From Muricea muricata (lineage: Eukaryota; Cnidaria; Anthozoa; Malacalcyonacea; Plexauridae): DNA of 64,000 nucleotides. The DNA is taken from positions 31,086,230-31,150,229 of the forward strand of contig OY979716.1 of assembly GCA_963855995.1 (NCBI GenBank), in the 5' to 3' direction. Position 1 is the stretch's first letter. The number at the start of each line of letters is the position of its first letter. Shown one piece after another: positions 44,018-58,800 of the stretch. The position numbers and the translations under genes were made by a program. The notes below the pieces were generated by a model. It was not told the origin of the DNA and made no database searches. It saw nothing but the letters and a program-made list of their open reading frames with translations.

Positions 44018-46669
44018 AGCAGCAAAGCTTTGACAGATATCGCCTACATTCCAACAATTATGTAAAAATGTTTTTCAAATTGGTCTAGCAACGCTGTTAA
44101 CTGATTCTGAACCAAATGTCAAATCGAAAGTACATGCATCAACAGTGAATACCTGGAAATCAAAAACCTTTCCCGGAAGCGGGTCAGAAAGGATGACCTC
44201 TATGTAGGAAATGGAGTACCGTGTTTAAAAAGTCAATCGACAATTTTTTTGTGCACAATAATCACCTTCATGAGTAATGAGTATAAAGGAGCTGGCAAGC
44301 AGCAATGCAGCAAAGCTGGCTTATACCGTTTCTTAGCAATTAACTGGCCTTTAAGCACGCTTTCCTCGCATGCAATACGATATTGACCAATAATTGCTGT
44401 CGAGCGTAACGAGGCAGGAAACTAATCTCGACCAACCTTGTTCCCAGACCTTTTACACACTTATTTATTCAAAACCGTATATTTGCGTGGATAAAACATT
44501 ACGAGTAAAACTTCCAACATTTAACGCTTTGCTAAGGCGCTGGATTATTTGTTTTTTCTAAACACTTTAATGTATTCGGTCATTTTGAAAAAATATCCCG
44601 ATTCTTTTTCCCGAGAAAAAATATCCCGATATCCCTGTTATCGCGCTAATTTATTCAAAAACCACGATTCATGGTTTTAAAAGCAACATGAGCCCCTCAT
44701 CTGAATTTACTATATCACTAAATTCTTAAACGCCTCTGAATTTACTAATATAGACATAGACATAGAACATAATATTAGACATAGAATAAACATATACAAG
44801 TAAGATTGGACTTTGCACGCTGGAGCTGTATAGGCGCTCATTCTCGATTTGTGTCACGATGGCATTCTGCGCAAATCCAAAGTGCTTTCCGGTTATGAGA
44901 ATTTTCACAAGAAATTATAAAGAAAACATGGCGACTTATAAAAGGGATAGTGCAAATTGTGGCAGTAGATAAGATCGAGTAAAACCACATAGTTCCAAAC
45001 CCTTGATTCTTCATTGTAAATTCAGTTTTTTTGTAGAAGGTTTCTAAGAACCATACAGAATGAATTACAGAACGAAAACATGAAAAATAAACTTCGAAGA
45101 AAAAACCCTTTGAAAATGAACTTTAAAGAAAATATTAAAAAGGCTGGCGCCGAGGGGAACCGCACAGACATGCATCGTGTATGTAACGCTTTTGCCGACT
45201 GCTCTATAAATTGCATTTCGCTGGGAAAATGCAGTTTAAAATGTATTCAAAGGTATTAAACAGCGAAAAAAGTGAATAATTTCATTATAAATCACTGATA
45301 AACAACTACGCGAAACGGATCAACACAAAAAATATGCGTTTAACACTTTGACTTTCCGTGCATTGTCATATTATTAATGAATCCAAGGTTTTACAAAATG
45401 AGATGTACCAGGTTGTTATATGACATAAATTTCTCGGTATTTAACTCTTGCTTAAAATTGTCGGCCTGGTTTTTTCTGTTAATTTCTGACAGTCAAAAAC
45501 GTAATGAGTACGTACTAGCGATAGTAAGCTTGTCTGTTTACACTGTTCTTCTTTTTCTACAGAATTCACAGTCGATTTAGCCAACTTTTCACTGTAAGGT
45601 ATACTGAACTTCCTGGCGAAGTTTAAACAATTACGATTCTAATTTGCGTAAACAAGTCAAATGCTCAGTCGCTTTTAGCTCGTACAATTTTGACTCATTT
45701 TAGATGGAATGACAAATTGATAAATTTATGCAAAATGCCAAAACAGTTGTAAAGTTTAGTTCAAGTCTTTGTTAAGTTTTAAGACAATTTTATCAGTCGT
45801 CAAACAGCGAAAACAGCACATATTTACTAAAAAGTTTCAGCCTGCATGCTAAATGTAACTGAATACCTCTTTTAGTAACCGAATACCTCTTTACACAAGA
45901 CAGAAAAACCTATATGTGCGGAGTTAAACATATCCAAAACCCTTTAAAATACCAGGAAATTAATCCCAGAAATTAGCCGAATTATTCAATGAGGTTGGGA
46001 ATGGAGGTGATATGTTTCTCTTTCGATATATTTTCTCTCTTTTGCGGATGAGAATAACTCAAAACTTAATAGAACATGGATTGGTCGAAAATAATTAGAA
46101 AATAAATAATTAGAAAAAAAAATTAGAGAAGTTCTAACTAAACATCTAACGTATCAAACCAAATAAGTAGGAGAAAGTATCTAACTGAATATGTAGGGGA
46201 GACTGTGTCCGTGACAGTTGACCCTGTTTCAACATTAGGTCTGTTCAGTGTTAATTCCCAGAGGCTGGGGTAAGACATGAGGATCCAGCGCATTAAACTG
46301 CAAAAAACTGAATAGATGCCTACCCATATAGCCGGAAAATCAGCTTCCAAACACGGATGATTTCTATTGTTCGTTGCATTGTTATAACCATGCAGCCATT
46401 CGTATAGCAGAAGGCTATTGAAAACGACGGATTATTGTGCATTTATTACTAAGTGACTTTCTCTGAATACAGTCTAAATACTACAACTACAGAAATAACT
46501 GAAATCAAATTAATTATAAAGGAAAGAAAGGTAATAAAACTTTTTTAAAAAATACTACTGCAACTATGGATTGATATTACTTAAGACATTAAATTTTGAG
46601 ATCGTCGTTCTCGCAGTTCATGATTTTTTAACACTAAATGTAAATTGATCACCACAACGTAATCACAAG
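44018..46669. other. intergenic region between the two RNF213-like genes
   Basis: Should hold the 3' UTR of the upstream gene and the promoter of the second gene. AATAAA on the minus strand at 46442-46447, about 225 bases past the stop, is a candidate polyadenylation signal. No other gene seen. Confidence 0.45.
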
Positions 46670-46829
46670 TTACTGCAGCCTTGAATGGTAATCTTCACTT
46701 TTCTGGCAAGCAACTTTCCAAACTTCCACTGCATGTTGAACTTCGATATCTTGCGGTACAAACTCTTCCAGACCATCGATGATGTCACACCCCTTTTCCT
46801 CTAATTTGGCATTGACATAGTCTGACAGA
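46670..46829 (-). CDS. rnf213: RNF213 terminal coding exon
   Basis: 160 bp ending in TAA. Encodes LSDYVNAKLEEKGCDIIDGL and finishes VWKVACQKSEDYHSRLQ. The acceptor phase matches the previous exon. Confidence 0.85.
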
Positions 46830-49800
46830 CTAAAATAAATCCAAGCATATTTTATCAATGACATCAAATACCGATAAATAATAGCTACACCTCGTATTTG
46901 GACAAATTTCCTTGGGTTCATTATGATTTGTTTACATTTGAGCCGACCAATTGGATTTGATTTTGACGCAGGATTTTCGACGATCCCGCATCAGCAACAA
47001 AAAATGTCGGCAAAAATCTTATGTCGGCAAAAATCTTATGTCGGCACTCTTGTATGATATTTCTACATTTAAAATGCCTGAATTTAAAACCCTGGCCATA
47101 CTTACTGGAGCGAAATTTCAAACACTCGAAATCTATCCTATCCCTCGCATATCTGATAAGATGATAATTCTTAAACCGTTTTCATTCGTCTACAATTCCG
47201 ACCGGGCATTTAGAAAGGAATATAAATTACAGTATGTATAAAAATTGAGTATAAAAATGAGTAAACACATTAATTTTATAACTTACGGCCAGTGTAATTG
47301 TTCTTTAGGGGCATGCTTCAAGTTCAGCAAAATAAATTCCAACAATTCACGAACGAAACGATCCACATTTATTTTTTGCAATCCACCATTTAAATTAAAT
47401 TTCTGTTTCCGATGGAGTGACGACTTAATTCCATCAGAAACGTCATCAAACGGGTCCTAAAACGACATTAAAATTTGAGAATGTTCAGCAGTCATTAGCG
47501 TGTTTTTTAGTAAGCAAGCACAATTGCATAGGTTAAAATAACCCATCAAAAAGGTTATTACTTTAATATATCGGCATCCTGATAATATGCCTGATACTGC
47601 TTTTACACTTGAAATATGATAGCTTGTTACAAACCTGTTTACGCTTCGTCAACACTCTTGCTCTTTCTAAAGAAAGCAACAACCATAAGGATACAATATG
47701 TTGCAGTTGACAAAAGTGCTCAGCCTAAAAGAAAAAAAATATTAAAATGTTATATCAATTCAAGCTTTTTCTTCAACGAATGAGAATCTCACTTGTTAGT
47801 AATCTTAAAAGTCCACATAAAAATAGGCAATAAGAATACTTGTATAGGATATTTATTTAACTATATATTCAATTAACTTGCTTATTTTATATAACCTCGA
47901 TCTCTTTTATTTCAATTATAGTAACGACAGGTTTCGTCGACACCGAGGTTAAACATTGAACCACCCAACGGAATCACCTTCAAGACGTCAAACGTTCAAA
48001 GGAATTAAAAATGCAAGTTAGATCCAGTGGACCATTGGCCGACAGCAAGAAATTAAAATTTTTCATGCGCCCATCGGGGAACCAAAAAATGACACATTGC
48101 CTGAATACTAAACATAAAAATCCCGGGCATGTCAGTCTCGGGATAGTTGTATTGAGAAGATCAGATAAAAAACAATATAACTTCTTGAGTAGAATTTTTG
48201 TAACTCGATCCGTTCCTTGTCAAGATATTCAAGTATAGGATATGTAAATAACAAAACCACCGACGTCATATTGTATGAGTGACTGTTACATTGCTTATTT
48301 TGTAGCATATAATACGAAAAATAACTAAAACTACACTTGCATGTGTATAGGCTATGTTTAACATCCAGGCCTGGGTATTTAAGTGTTATATCTTGAGTAC
48401 TTTTTAAATTAATGCAGCTTTTTTGAAAAGTGAATATGCACAACGACGTCACTGGTTGTGTTATTTTCAAATCAAATAAAATTGAATATCTCGAAAAGTA
48501 AGGTGGTTATACAACACAGAGTCAATGAACACGAAAATATTTGCATAGCGGGACTAAATCGTCAGGCTGGCTACGCTACTGGCTGCGATTTTAACTGATC
48601 TTTTTAAAGCGATAAATTTCGTAAACACTTTAAACAATATACTTGAACGCATAACTCTGATCAGCAGATAATGATGATATTGCCTGATTGATATAGCTAT
48701 CAATATACAGTAAACCAAGACGGAAAAAGTAGTTAGACGGCGAAAATGTTTTGTTGTACGATAAATTTTAGCGAGCTCGCAATTAGCCAAAACAGTAAGG
48801 CGTGTTTTGAGCACCCCTGAGTACTTTAATAAAGTACAAAACAATAGTAACTCCGAAAACAATAATATGATTTAATTGTTTATTCTACGTTTCGGCTAAA
48901 TTATACTCATCCTCAGCAATGGATCAAATTATAAATAATTACAAGTACACATCATTGGTATACATATACAAGTCAAGAAACATGAGAACAATTATATACA
49001 GTCATTAGTTATAAAGTGCCGATGAAACAAAATTTTGTCAAGTATTTCCTTGATTTAATTGGAAAGATAAGTTAAATTCACAATATAACCTTTATTCTAG
49101 AATTTTTAAACTATGTTCTTTGTCGCTTTTACTATACATGACGAGCATCGATGAGATTGCTCATTTTGTGGCATATAATATTAGGGAAAAAAACTAATGC
49201 TACACTTGTATGTCCATAAGCTATGACTAATCACTGGGCATCCTTATTTATGTGCAATAGTTTGACTATACTTCGAAATAAATGAAGCTTTTCCAAAAGT
49301 CATTATGCAATGTGATGTCACCCGTTGTATTATTTCCATAATTAACCAAGAAAGCAGAATATCCCCATAAGGAATGGAGTTAAAAAAATTCTAGAAAAGA
49401 AGTTGTATTCTGATTTCAAATGATCTTTACAATGCAACCAAGAAAAAACTAGGCAAATTTTCCTTTCATAGGCACTTTAAATATTATAAGTTCTTTGGAA
49501 GCTTTGGTTCCGTGATTGAGATTAGGTTTCACTCTGTGTTTACAGTAAGATTTTATACAAGTCAGTAAAATTTTATAAACGATACGTTGATGACCAATCA
49601 ATTTTAGTTAAACCATCTAACATAAGATACGTATTAGACCAATTCAACTACTTTCATACTAATGTCCAGTTCACTGTTGATGAATTTCCTAATAATGACG
49701 TACATGTTCTGCACATTCAATTTGATGAATTTCCTAACAATGATGTACATTTCTTGGACATTTAAATCCATCCGAATGGCTACAATGAAAGATCCAACTC

Positions 49801-52800
49801 CAACAAAGCAACGAACTTCTGTTGTTTACGAGTTTACTTGTCCAGGCTACAACGCAAGACATACTGGAAAGGCGGATCGATGTGTATATAGTAGGATAAA
49901 GAAACACTCGTGAAATGATAGTTCTGAAGATTATAACCACACTTCGTCATGCGCAAATTTCAACCATATCAAAATCCTTATGCCCTTTTACCTCCATACC
50001 AAGACAATAACATAACATGTAACTTATCTGATATTCTCTTTAACGACTGTCAAATAATGGATAGATCTGACCACTGAACATTATTAGAACAATTATTTTT
50101 CAAAGAATCACTAGCAATACGCAGATTAAAACCTGATCTCAATCATGGAACCAAAGCTTCTAAAGAACTAATAATATTTAACTAATGACCATATATAGTT
50201 GTTTTATATTTCTTCACTTGTATATATACCAATGATATGTAAAAATTTTATTCATTCCTGAAGATGACTGTAATTTAGTCGAAACGTAGAATAAACAATT
50301 CAATCATGTTTACTGTTTTTGGAGTTACTATTGTGTTGTAAGGCACGCATCTTTTCAATAATTTTTTTCAGCTAGTGAAACACATACATAATGACAAATT
50401 TCGTCGTATAGATTTAGCTAGGCCTACCTTTCCACTTTTCAAGCCGTCCTTAAGTGTCATTTTTAATCCTGTATGAAGGTACTCATGGATAGACATTGAT
50501 GGGTCTCCTCCAGCAGAAGACAGAAATCCAATAGCAATATGGAGTGACTTAAGAACATCACAAACATCAGTCAACTGATTGAGTTCACTCAATATTTGAT
50601 CTTGAACTGGACGAGTTAATTCCACCTAAAAAATATTAAGAAGAAAAGGCGTTTGTAATGCAATGTCAGTGACCATAATGCGTATTTTTCTACCATTTGG
50701 CCCAACCATTAAGTACTTTCCTTTGATATACTCTCACAGAAAATGTAGGACGGTTATCAAAGCTTAGTGCTGAATTAAATGTTATCCAGGAAAGGCTAAC
50801 TCAAATTTTAATATGTTTATATGACAAGAATTTGAAGCACCTTCAGTTAAGACACCAATGAATTTTACGTCTAACATGCATTTTTGAGAATACTAAAACT
50901 GTATAAAAGGCCTAGTGAATTGAGCAATGGGACACATTTTTCACATGGCTCATATAGTTGTTTCAATAAGCTGCCACTTTTGTTTCAAATACTGCTCTTT
51001 ACTTAACCATATAACTTTTCTATAATTATGTCAAAGGCACCTTGCCTACAGTAGCAGGGACAGCCGTGTTACCAAAATTAAGAACCATCGAGAGGTTAAT
51101 GTTGGCATACGTTTAAACAAAAACTCACGATGTTCATTATTATACTTCTTGGGCGTTTGTCATAATTTGTGACCAGAATTGTTGCTTGATGTTGGAAAGT
51201 TATAAGAACTATTAGCAACATTTAGAAATTCAATGAAAATTGCTTTGAATTTTTTGAGCAATAATCACGATCGAGAGGACCAAGATTAACCTAACCTGTA
51301 ACAGTCCATTTTTTGCAAATTTTTGGCTTTCTCAAAAAGGCTTGCTCGACATTAAATTTCGATAACCCACAAATATTCAATGAAGTCTGTAATATATCAA
51401 AATTTAAGTTTACTTTTCTCGGATAGGACGGGATTTATTTGGCTGCAATAGCTATCCTAGTTTTCCGATTAGTTTTTGATGACGTTAACTTAGGGTATAA
51501 TTTTAAACTTCATATTCAGCGTTAAAATCAGATTTCTTTGTTTTAAAGAGCACAACGAAACTTGCAAAATAACTTTACAAAACGTAGACAGAATTTCTTT
51601 CTTTCAGTTTAACTCCGACAAGAGATTCACTGCTTTATATATACGGTTTTTCCAGGTTCAACATACAACAACCAATTCCATAACAACCAATTTGGAGCAC
51701 TCGTCATTGTTAGTAAAATTTGAATTGATTACAATTAATACTCCAGCGGTTAATCGACTTGTCAAACAAATATATTGAACTTAACTCACTACGTTTTAAC
51801 TCAATAAGGCAGTTTTAAGGCACCTTCGGTGGTGTAGTGGTCAGACCACTCGCCTTTCACCTCTAAGGTTCCGAGTTCGATGCCCAGTAAGGTGGACTCG
51901 AATCCAGTCCCCATGTGAAAAGAGTATAGTCAACGCTCTGGCGAAAGTGGTGGGTTTTCTCCGGGTACTCTGGTTTCCTCCCACAGGGAAATTAAGTTGA
52001 CAGGGTGGGATAGGTACCACGGGCCCACAGTAATTGGCTCACGCTGTTGTGGTGATCCTACCCTTGTGGCAAATAAAAAAAAAATAATACCTGACGTATC
52101 TTCTGTTTTAAGGCTTTAAATACTTCCCCATCACAAATATCCTTACTAAAGACAAACAATTCAACCTAAAATAGACGAAATAAATATAACGAATTATCAT
52201 ATTTATCAATGTTTACCTTTACGGCTAGCAAGTACAAGCGATTAGTTATTCTATATTATAAATATTAATAGGGCATATGATTACTCATGGTGTATTTATC
52301 TACATTAACTATTAAAGATTTGATAAAGAGTCGATATTACAAAATAAATAAATCATATTTACATTCCATTTTGCTATGCTGATTAAATTATACTGATTAT
52401 AGCATGTCAAGTTCCGCAATCCATCTATCACAGTCGATTTCAGCTAACTTTTGACTGTAATATTCCCAAGCCGGTTTGTAAAGAAACTCTGCATGTGATT
52501 GGCCCCTGAACCCCAGAAAGCCAATCAAATGCTTAGTTTACAAACCGACTTGCGAATCCTGAAATGAACTATTGATACTTTGCGACGAATTACCGAACTT
52601 CGCAACGATGTTCAAAATATTACAGTGTAAAATTAGATGAAATCGACTGTAAAAGTATTTACCATGGATGTCAGTCTTGGTTTTCCTCTGATAAATCTAT
52701 CCACCAGCTGTCTTTCCAAACATTTCCAGTTAAACTCTACCATAGTTCCCTCGCCAATTTTCAATGAATAATCACAATTTGCAAGAATCATTGGTAAAAA

Positions 52801-55800
52801 GTCCTTGTCTGGATCGTATGCCACAAGATGAGCCTTAGTTATGTTGGCCAGCGGAATTTCTGGAGAACTAATGAATAAATGCACATTTAAATAATGCGTG
52901 CGAATAAAATGGAAGTTTTCAAAATGCAACTGTTTTGCAAATAAACATAACCACATTTATACGGGGCAAAATGCCTTTTTTGTACCTTTTACGAAACACT
53001 ATACATAGTATGATCGTAGACTAGACTAAATAGTTCTCTGCAATGCACAATGTCACTTTGCAGTTACAATTGATAAATTAACCAAGAAAATAGCAACATA
53101 GCGCATATTAGGAATAAATAATACACCAAACCAGCGTACGTACCTACTCTCATCCTTCAATAAGCTCTTACAACGACCAATGAAATCATTATGCAAGGTA
53201 ATCAAAAAATTATTTAAGGCCAAAGCGCATCTTCCGAGGCCTGAATGAGCAGGTAAAAACATGGAAATTGGGGTGGAAGAAATCACTTCTGTGGAAGACA
53301 TTTCCTTCGAAACTGAAAAACGACCTATGGCGAACAAAAAAAACCACAATAAATTGTCTTAAACTCGAGATAAGAGACAGTCATATTTATGGAATATTTA
53401 CATGAACTTGAGAATTGAGAAGGATATTTGTGTGTCTCCTAAATAATGTAGTAAATATGATTTCATTTATATACACAACATATTCTTTTTTATGACAATT
53501 ATGTTTTTTTAACATCTGTCGAAGTGATCGTTTTTAATTTTTAGTATATGATGCTTTGTTTCTGAAATAACAAAGGACAAATGACACTAGCCATCCACTA
53601 TTTTGTTTTAGAATAAGACTATTTTAATTACGTCAAAGGCACGGTAGACAGTAATAGCCCTCATGCAGGTTTTCCCTAAAGCTATTTTACTCACCACCAA
53701 GCCTCGCTTTAATGTAGCGATAACTTATAGCGTCAATGCGAGGCTTGGTTGTGAGGACAATAGCATTAGGGAAAACCAGCATAGGTTCTATAAATGAAAA
53801 TAAAATCTTCTTGAGCACGTTGCAATTTATGTAAAAAGTATTACCTAAAAATTCAGTTGGATTAGAACATTAAACATATTTGTTTTTGGAAAGATTATTT
53901 CGTGCTTATGACGTAATACATCAGAACTTAGACATACTATCAAAAATCTAACAAGGTATATCACTGTTATTTCCAAGGTTCTCATCAAGAAAACGAAATG
54001 AAAATATATTGTCAAATTCCTTTAAGGTAGCTCGATAGTCTAAATCATGGCACATTGTACTTCTTTCGCCATAGAATCTTTCATAGTGCACGTGTAAAGC
54101 TTAGTTTAGGTCATTGCATAGCTCTACTGGTTGTCTTCATAACTGGAAAAGTGTTATTCTCCTACCGTTCGTATTTCGAGAGATATTGTTGTCATGGATA
54201 AGGTGTGGAGTTTATGCATATGAACTTGTAATTAGAATTGAGTTCAAACGGGAAACATGATTTCTATGTTCAGATAAACTTTGACGAAACACTTTTGAAA
54301 TACAGAGAACAGTGCTATAGAGCTGTGCAATGACCTAATATGAAGCTCAAGCATTCACTATCTTCCCATATAGAAACACCATCTTCCCATATAAACGCTG
54401 CCATAAGTTAACTTATTTGAATACACAAAAGTCAAATTTATTGACAAAGAAGTAAGGACGAAAAAATATACAAAAGAACCACATTACAGTTTCCAGAGAT
54501 CATTCTTTAAAGGGAAGAAAAAAGAATTTAAGGAAACAATACTCACCATCTTCGCTTAAGGATGATCGGACAATCCTCCAAGCCATTCTGAAACTGTCAA
54601 CCAAAGCATCAAGCTGTTGTTTCATTTCACGAACTAAAAAAATAATAAGATAATTGTGGTAATTTATCGATATGCATCTAGAAATCGCAGAAAAAGTTCG
54701 CCAAAGTATAAAGCTATTGCTTTAGCGTCCAATCATAAATTTATGACATATTTTCGGAACATGCAGAACGTGAATAAATCATACATAGTATATGCTCCTA
54801 TACACGCGTTTATAAAATAAGTTTTTTCTACCTCTTTTCAAAAATATTCCCATAGTATATTGATCTGCTTCATTTCGATCTAAACGCCGATGGAATTTCT
54901 CAAAAAGTAGACGCTGTAGTTTTATAATGTCTGGAAGATATTGCAACGCACGGAGATAGTGTTCCTACAAGATTATGCAAATAGAAAAAAGAATTTAGCT
55001 ACTGTTTGCAAAGAAGATTCTATATAAATGGAGTGACAGAATTGTACCTACTCCCTCTATTATACCAATTCAATATGGTTCAGAACTATTTCGATATTGT
55101 ATGATTATTACTAAAATAACTAATATAGCTATGGGATAAAAAAGATCAATGGTCTTCCAATTTGTTCATTATCCTGCAACTTGTTTTACTTGATTTTACC
55201 GTTATGGTGGCTAACGACTGTAGCCAAATATTGCAGTCGTGTGGTAATACCTTTTTCAGGAATTCAGCTAGAATTTCACATTTATTTTGTTGGTCGCATC
55301 CTTGTGAGTATTCTTGAAACTTGGAAGATAAGTGTTCAATCGTGATTTTCTTACGATATCGCCATAGTGCTGGACACATCGGATCACGTTCGTTCATGGT
55401 TTCGTACTCTGGCACATCCAGTTCATGCACCAACTTCATTAAACGATTATTACCTGTGAATTGATTAGTTTAAACATCATCTCTAACGATTGGTGTATAG
55501 ACTAAGAAATCTGTGTCCTGTTTTAAAGAGTGCTAGTTGTTGGGTTAAATGCATAGGAACACAATTTCTACATTATTAAGCATTTGAAATGTCTTATATA
55601 GGTATAAGGTGTTTAATACACAACATCGAGGCTCACAAAACCTCAAAAATCTTTTGTACATAAATGTTTGATTATTTGGTAACAAGCGCATTTCTATTTT
55701 AATGTATTATTTCTCAAGTGGACATGTAGCTCTTTAAGCAGAAACTCAGAGTGGCAGTTGATCTAGTCATGAATATTTATTACAAAAGTATCAAGATCAA

Positions 55801-58800
55801 ACATGACAACGAAGCAGGTCATACCAGACATTTTCATACCAGAAATTCACCATGTCAACCGTGCTTTTCTTGGTCACGAATTAGGTTTTAACGGGTAAAA
55901 GAAAGACTAATTATAAACTGTTTGTCACTTACCAAGTCTTTCGTCTCGGGCCATGCGGTCCAAACTGTCCTGGATCAATCGAGAAATATTCTATATAAGA
56001 TAAATTACAACAATTACTAATTCTCTTATACAATATCTCATCTTTATAGTGTGCTCTATATGTGTTCCTGGGGTGAAAATTTGACTCCAAAAAGTGTAGC
56101 TAAACATAGTGGAAATTGACGTCCAGAACCAGTCCTTTTCTACTTTTCAAGTGCACTATTTACTTGGAAATATATTTTCTATTTGGCTTACGATATTCGC
56201 TAAAAACATTGTTTTAACAACTTTATTTGACTTAGCCAAATAACGAGAGGACGAACGGGACTCGAAAACCCCTGAAAGGCACTCTCCCAATAACAACAAC
56301 AATAACATTGACAGTAAATATTAATAACATTTACAAGTACACATTAACGTAAGCAAATAAATTTCATTATTATTTATTGTACTATATTCCTGTATTCTCA
56401 TTGGTTAAGAGCCTACAGGTAAGTCAAATTTTGACCTTGACAAATAAATGTTATATTTGTCATGTCCATACGGTGCCCGCGTATTTTTTCAGCGGTATCT
56501 CGCATGAATTTCAAAAGTGCTGTTACTTTTTAGAAAAAAAGTTAAAAAACTATTTGTTTTTTATTTGTATATCGCCGATTTTTTATGGGAAATGAATGAT
56601 AAAAGAATTATTGAATTCGGCTTCCGCAAGCTATCAGAATTATCCAGACCTCGGTCAGCGTTATTTGCCTCAGCTTCGCTTCGGCAGATAACACTGACCT
56701 CGCTCGGTCTGAATAATTCTGAGTATGCTGCTCAGCCTCATCCAATAATTCTTAATTACATGGAAATACAAGCAAGCACACAGAAAGTATCCTAAATCTT
56801 TCAGGAATATCAATAATGACTTTCCTCCAATTTATCACTACGAAAAAAATGGAGGAAACACACCTACCAGGATGCATTGAAGTCGGAAATCATTTGAAAA
56901 AACAAATTGACGTTTAGAAGGGCGAGCGTAAGAAACGAGGTTATTAAATGTTTTGTTATCTCCTAGGTGTTTTCACGGCATCGTTTCAATGATATTTGAT
57001 GTACCCACAATGCATTCCGGTAAAGTGCAGTAAAAGAGACACCAGCCATCGGCCATCATACGAAAGCAATTAGCAAATACATAGCTACAATGGTAAAATG
57101 CAACTGGATGTAGATGTATATACTTCCGGAATTGTTCAAAATCTTTTTATTGGGATTTAGGCACTTGATAGTGTAGTGTATCTGCTTGTGGCGTCACTAA
57201 ATATACATGATTGTAAAACAAGATGGAGGCCTAGAGTCATTTGTGTGACGACCAGCCAGTGGAATATTTGAGAAACTAAGCATGTTACCAAAAATTTACC
57301 AAAAGATATTACAATTACTGTAGAGGTTATTATGAAAGACAAAAAAACTACTGTATTGCCAAATTTGTTTAAACTGGAATAAAATTATTTTTGGCCTGCT
57401 ATCGGATCAAATTTCAAGCGGGCATGTTATGAAAAATTGTGATATGTCCGCTGACAACATGAGCTCTCACGAGTGAGAGAAACTAAAGAAAATGACCAAC
57501 GACTGTTGTGAATCTGTTATAGTTGGGAAACGAGCAGGTTTGTCGCACAAAAGTCTTGCCGCAAACGATATCTTATTTGAGCATGCCACGTAGAAACTTA
57601 CGGAAAGAACAGGATTTAAATATGTGTTCATAAATGCATCTTCCCAAGCTGTTCTCGAACCTTTCGTGCCAAGGCTTACATCAATATTCAGGTTCCCTAC
57701 AATACAATTTTTATTATTTATAGACGAGGAGTTAGGGGGAGAACAGAGGCTATAATCGATTTTACCGAAAACTAAAATGTACCGAAAAACTAGAAAACAA
57801 TGCACATCCCGCTACTTTTGTTATTTTAAAGTTCATGAATTCCACACGTGTCATGGAATATATTTCATACTGTATTTCATGGCAACACGCGTGTGTACAG
57901 GACTACGCCTCCTGTTTTACACGCTTCTGTCGTATTCTCACAACATTTTCCTCATATAAACGTACCTCTCTGCTGGCCAAAACTGTTCACAATACCAACA
58001 AGCACTAGATGGATTACTTGTACTGCTTCATCTTCGTTGTTACCAGTAGTTCGTGCTATACATCTTATATCATGGTGTATATGTTCTTTTAAGAATTGAA
58101 CAACATCTTGAACTGGTGGTTTTACTGTTGCAGCAACACTCTGCATGGTAAAATTGAAATTTACAGTGCGTCTACTATAAGTGGGGCCACTTAGACAACA
58201 CTAACCAATCACATTGAAGAACGAAAATAGAAAATCGTTCAAAATGGCACGTTGACCAATCAGCGTAGCGGAAAGGGTGTGGCCTTTCGCTTCTGAAGTC
58301 GCGTGTTGGATCCGATATAGGGCTTTTTCATACATACATTAAAAGAATTAATTAATGTATTAATTTATATATTTACAAAGATAATTACTAAAGGATTTGA
58401 GATCTTTTAGAGCTTTGATGTTGAATAAGCCTTTGAAAAGAAATCAAGGCATTGGCTTTCAACTTCAACACATAAGTTATTCTAAAAAGGAACTACGATA
58501 AAAGAAACTTTTTTTCTTAAATTCAGTATTAGTTTTCGGTAATACCAAATCAGTACCACTGTTTCGTAGATTGTAAGAAATGCGATAATTTCCCATTTTG
58601 AGAAACATGCGATTTAAATTGGGTGAAGCTAAATTATTAAAAACTTTCAACATAAAAATCTATCTCAATTTTCCCAACGAGGGCTGCAATAATAAAAAAA
58701 CCGCTGCACTACCAACCTCGTACCCAGGCTCTCTTCTCTACGCTCCTCGCTGGAAGAAGAGACCCTGGTGAATGCTGGTCACGTGACTCCCAGATTTTGG

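Larger units (their letters stand above)
47725..50427. other. RNF213 intron with repeat and PLE insertions
   Basis: Contains a diverged 480-bp repeat copy (about 48150-48510), another copy (49014-49486) and a PLE pair of ends at 48830-48920 and 49600-50340. Confidence 0.6.
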
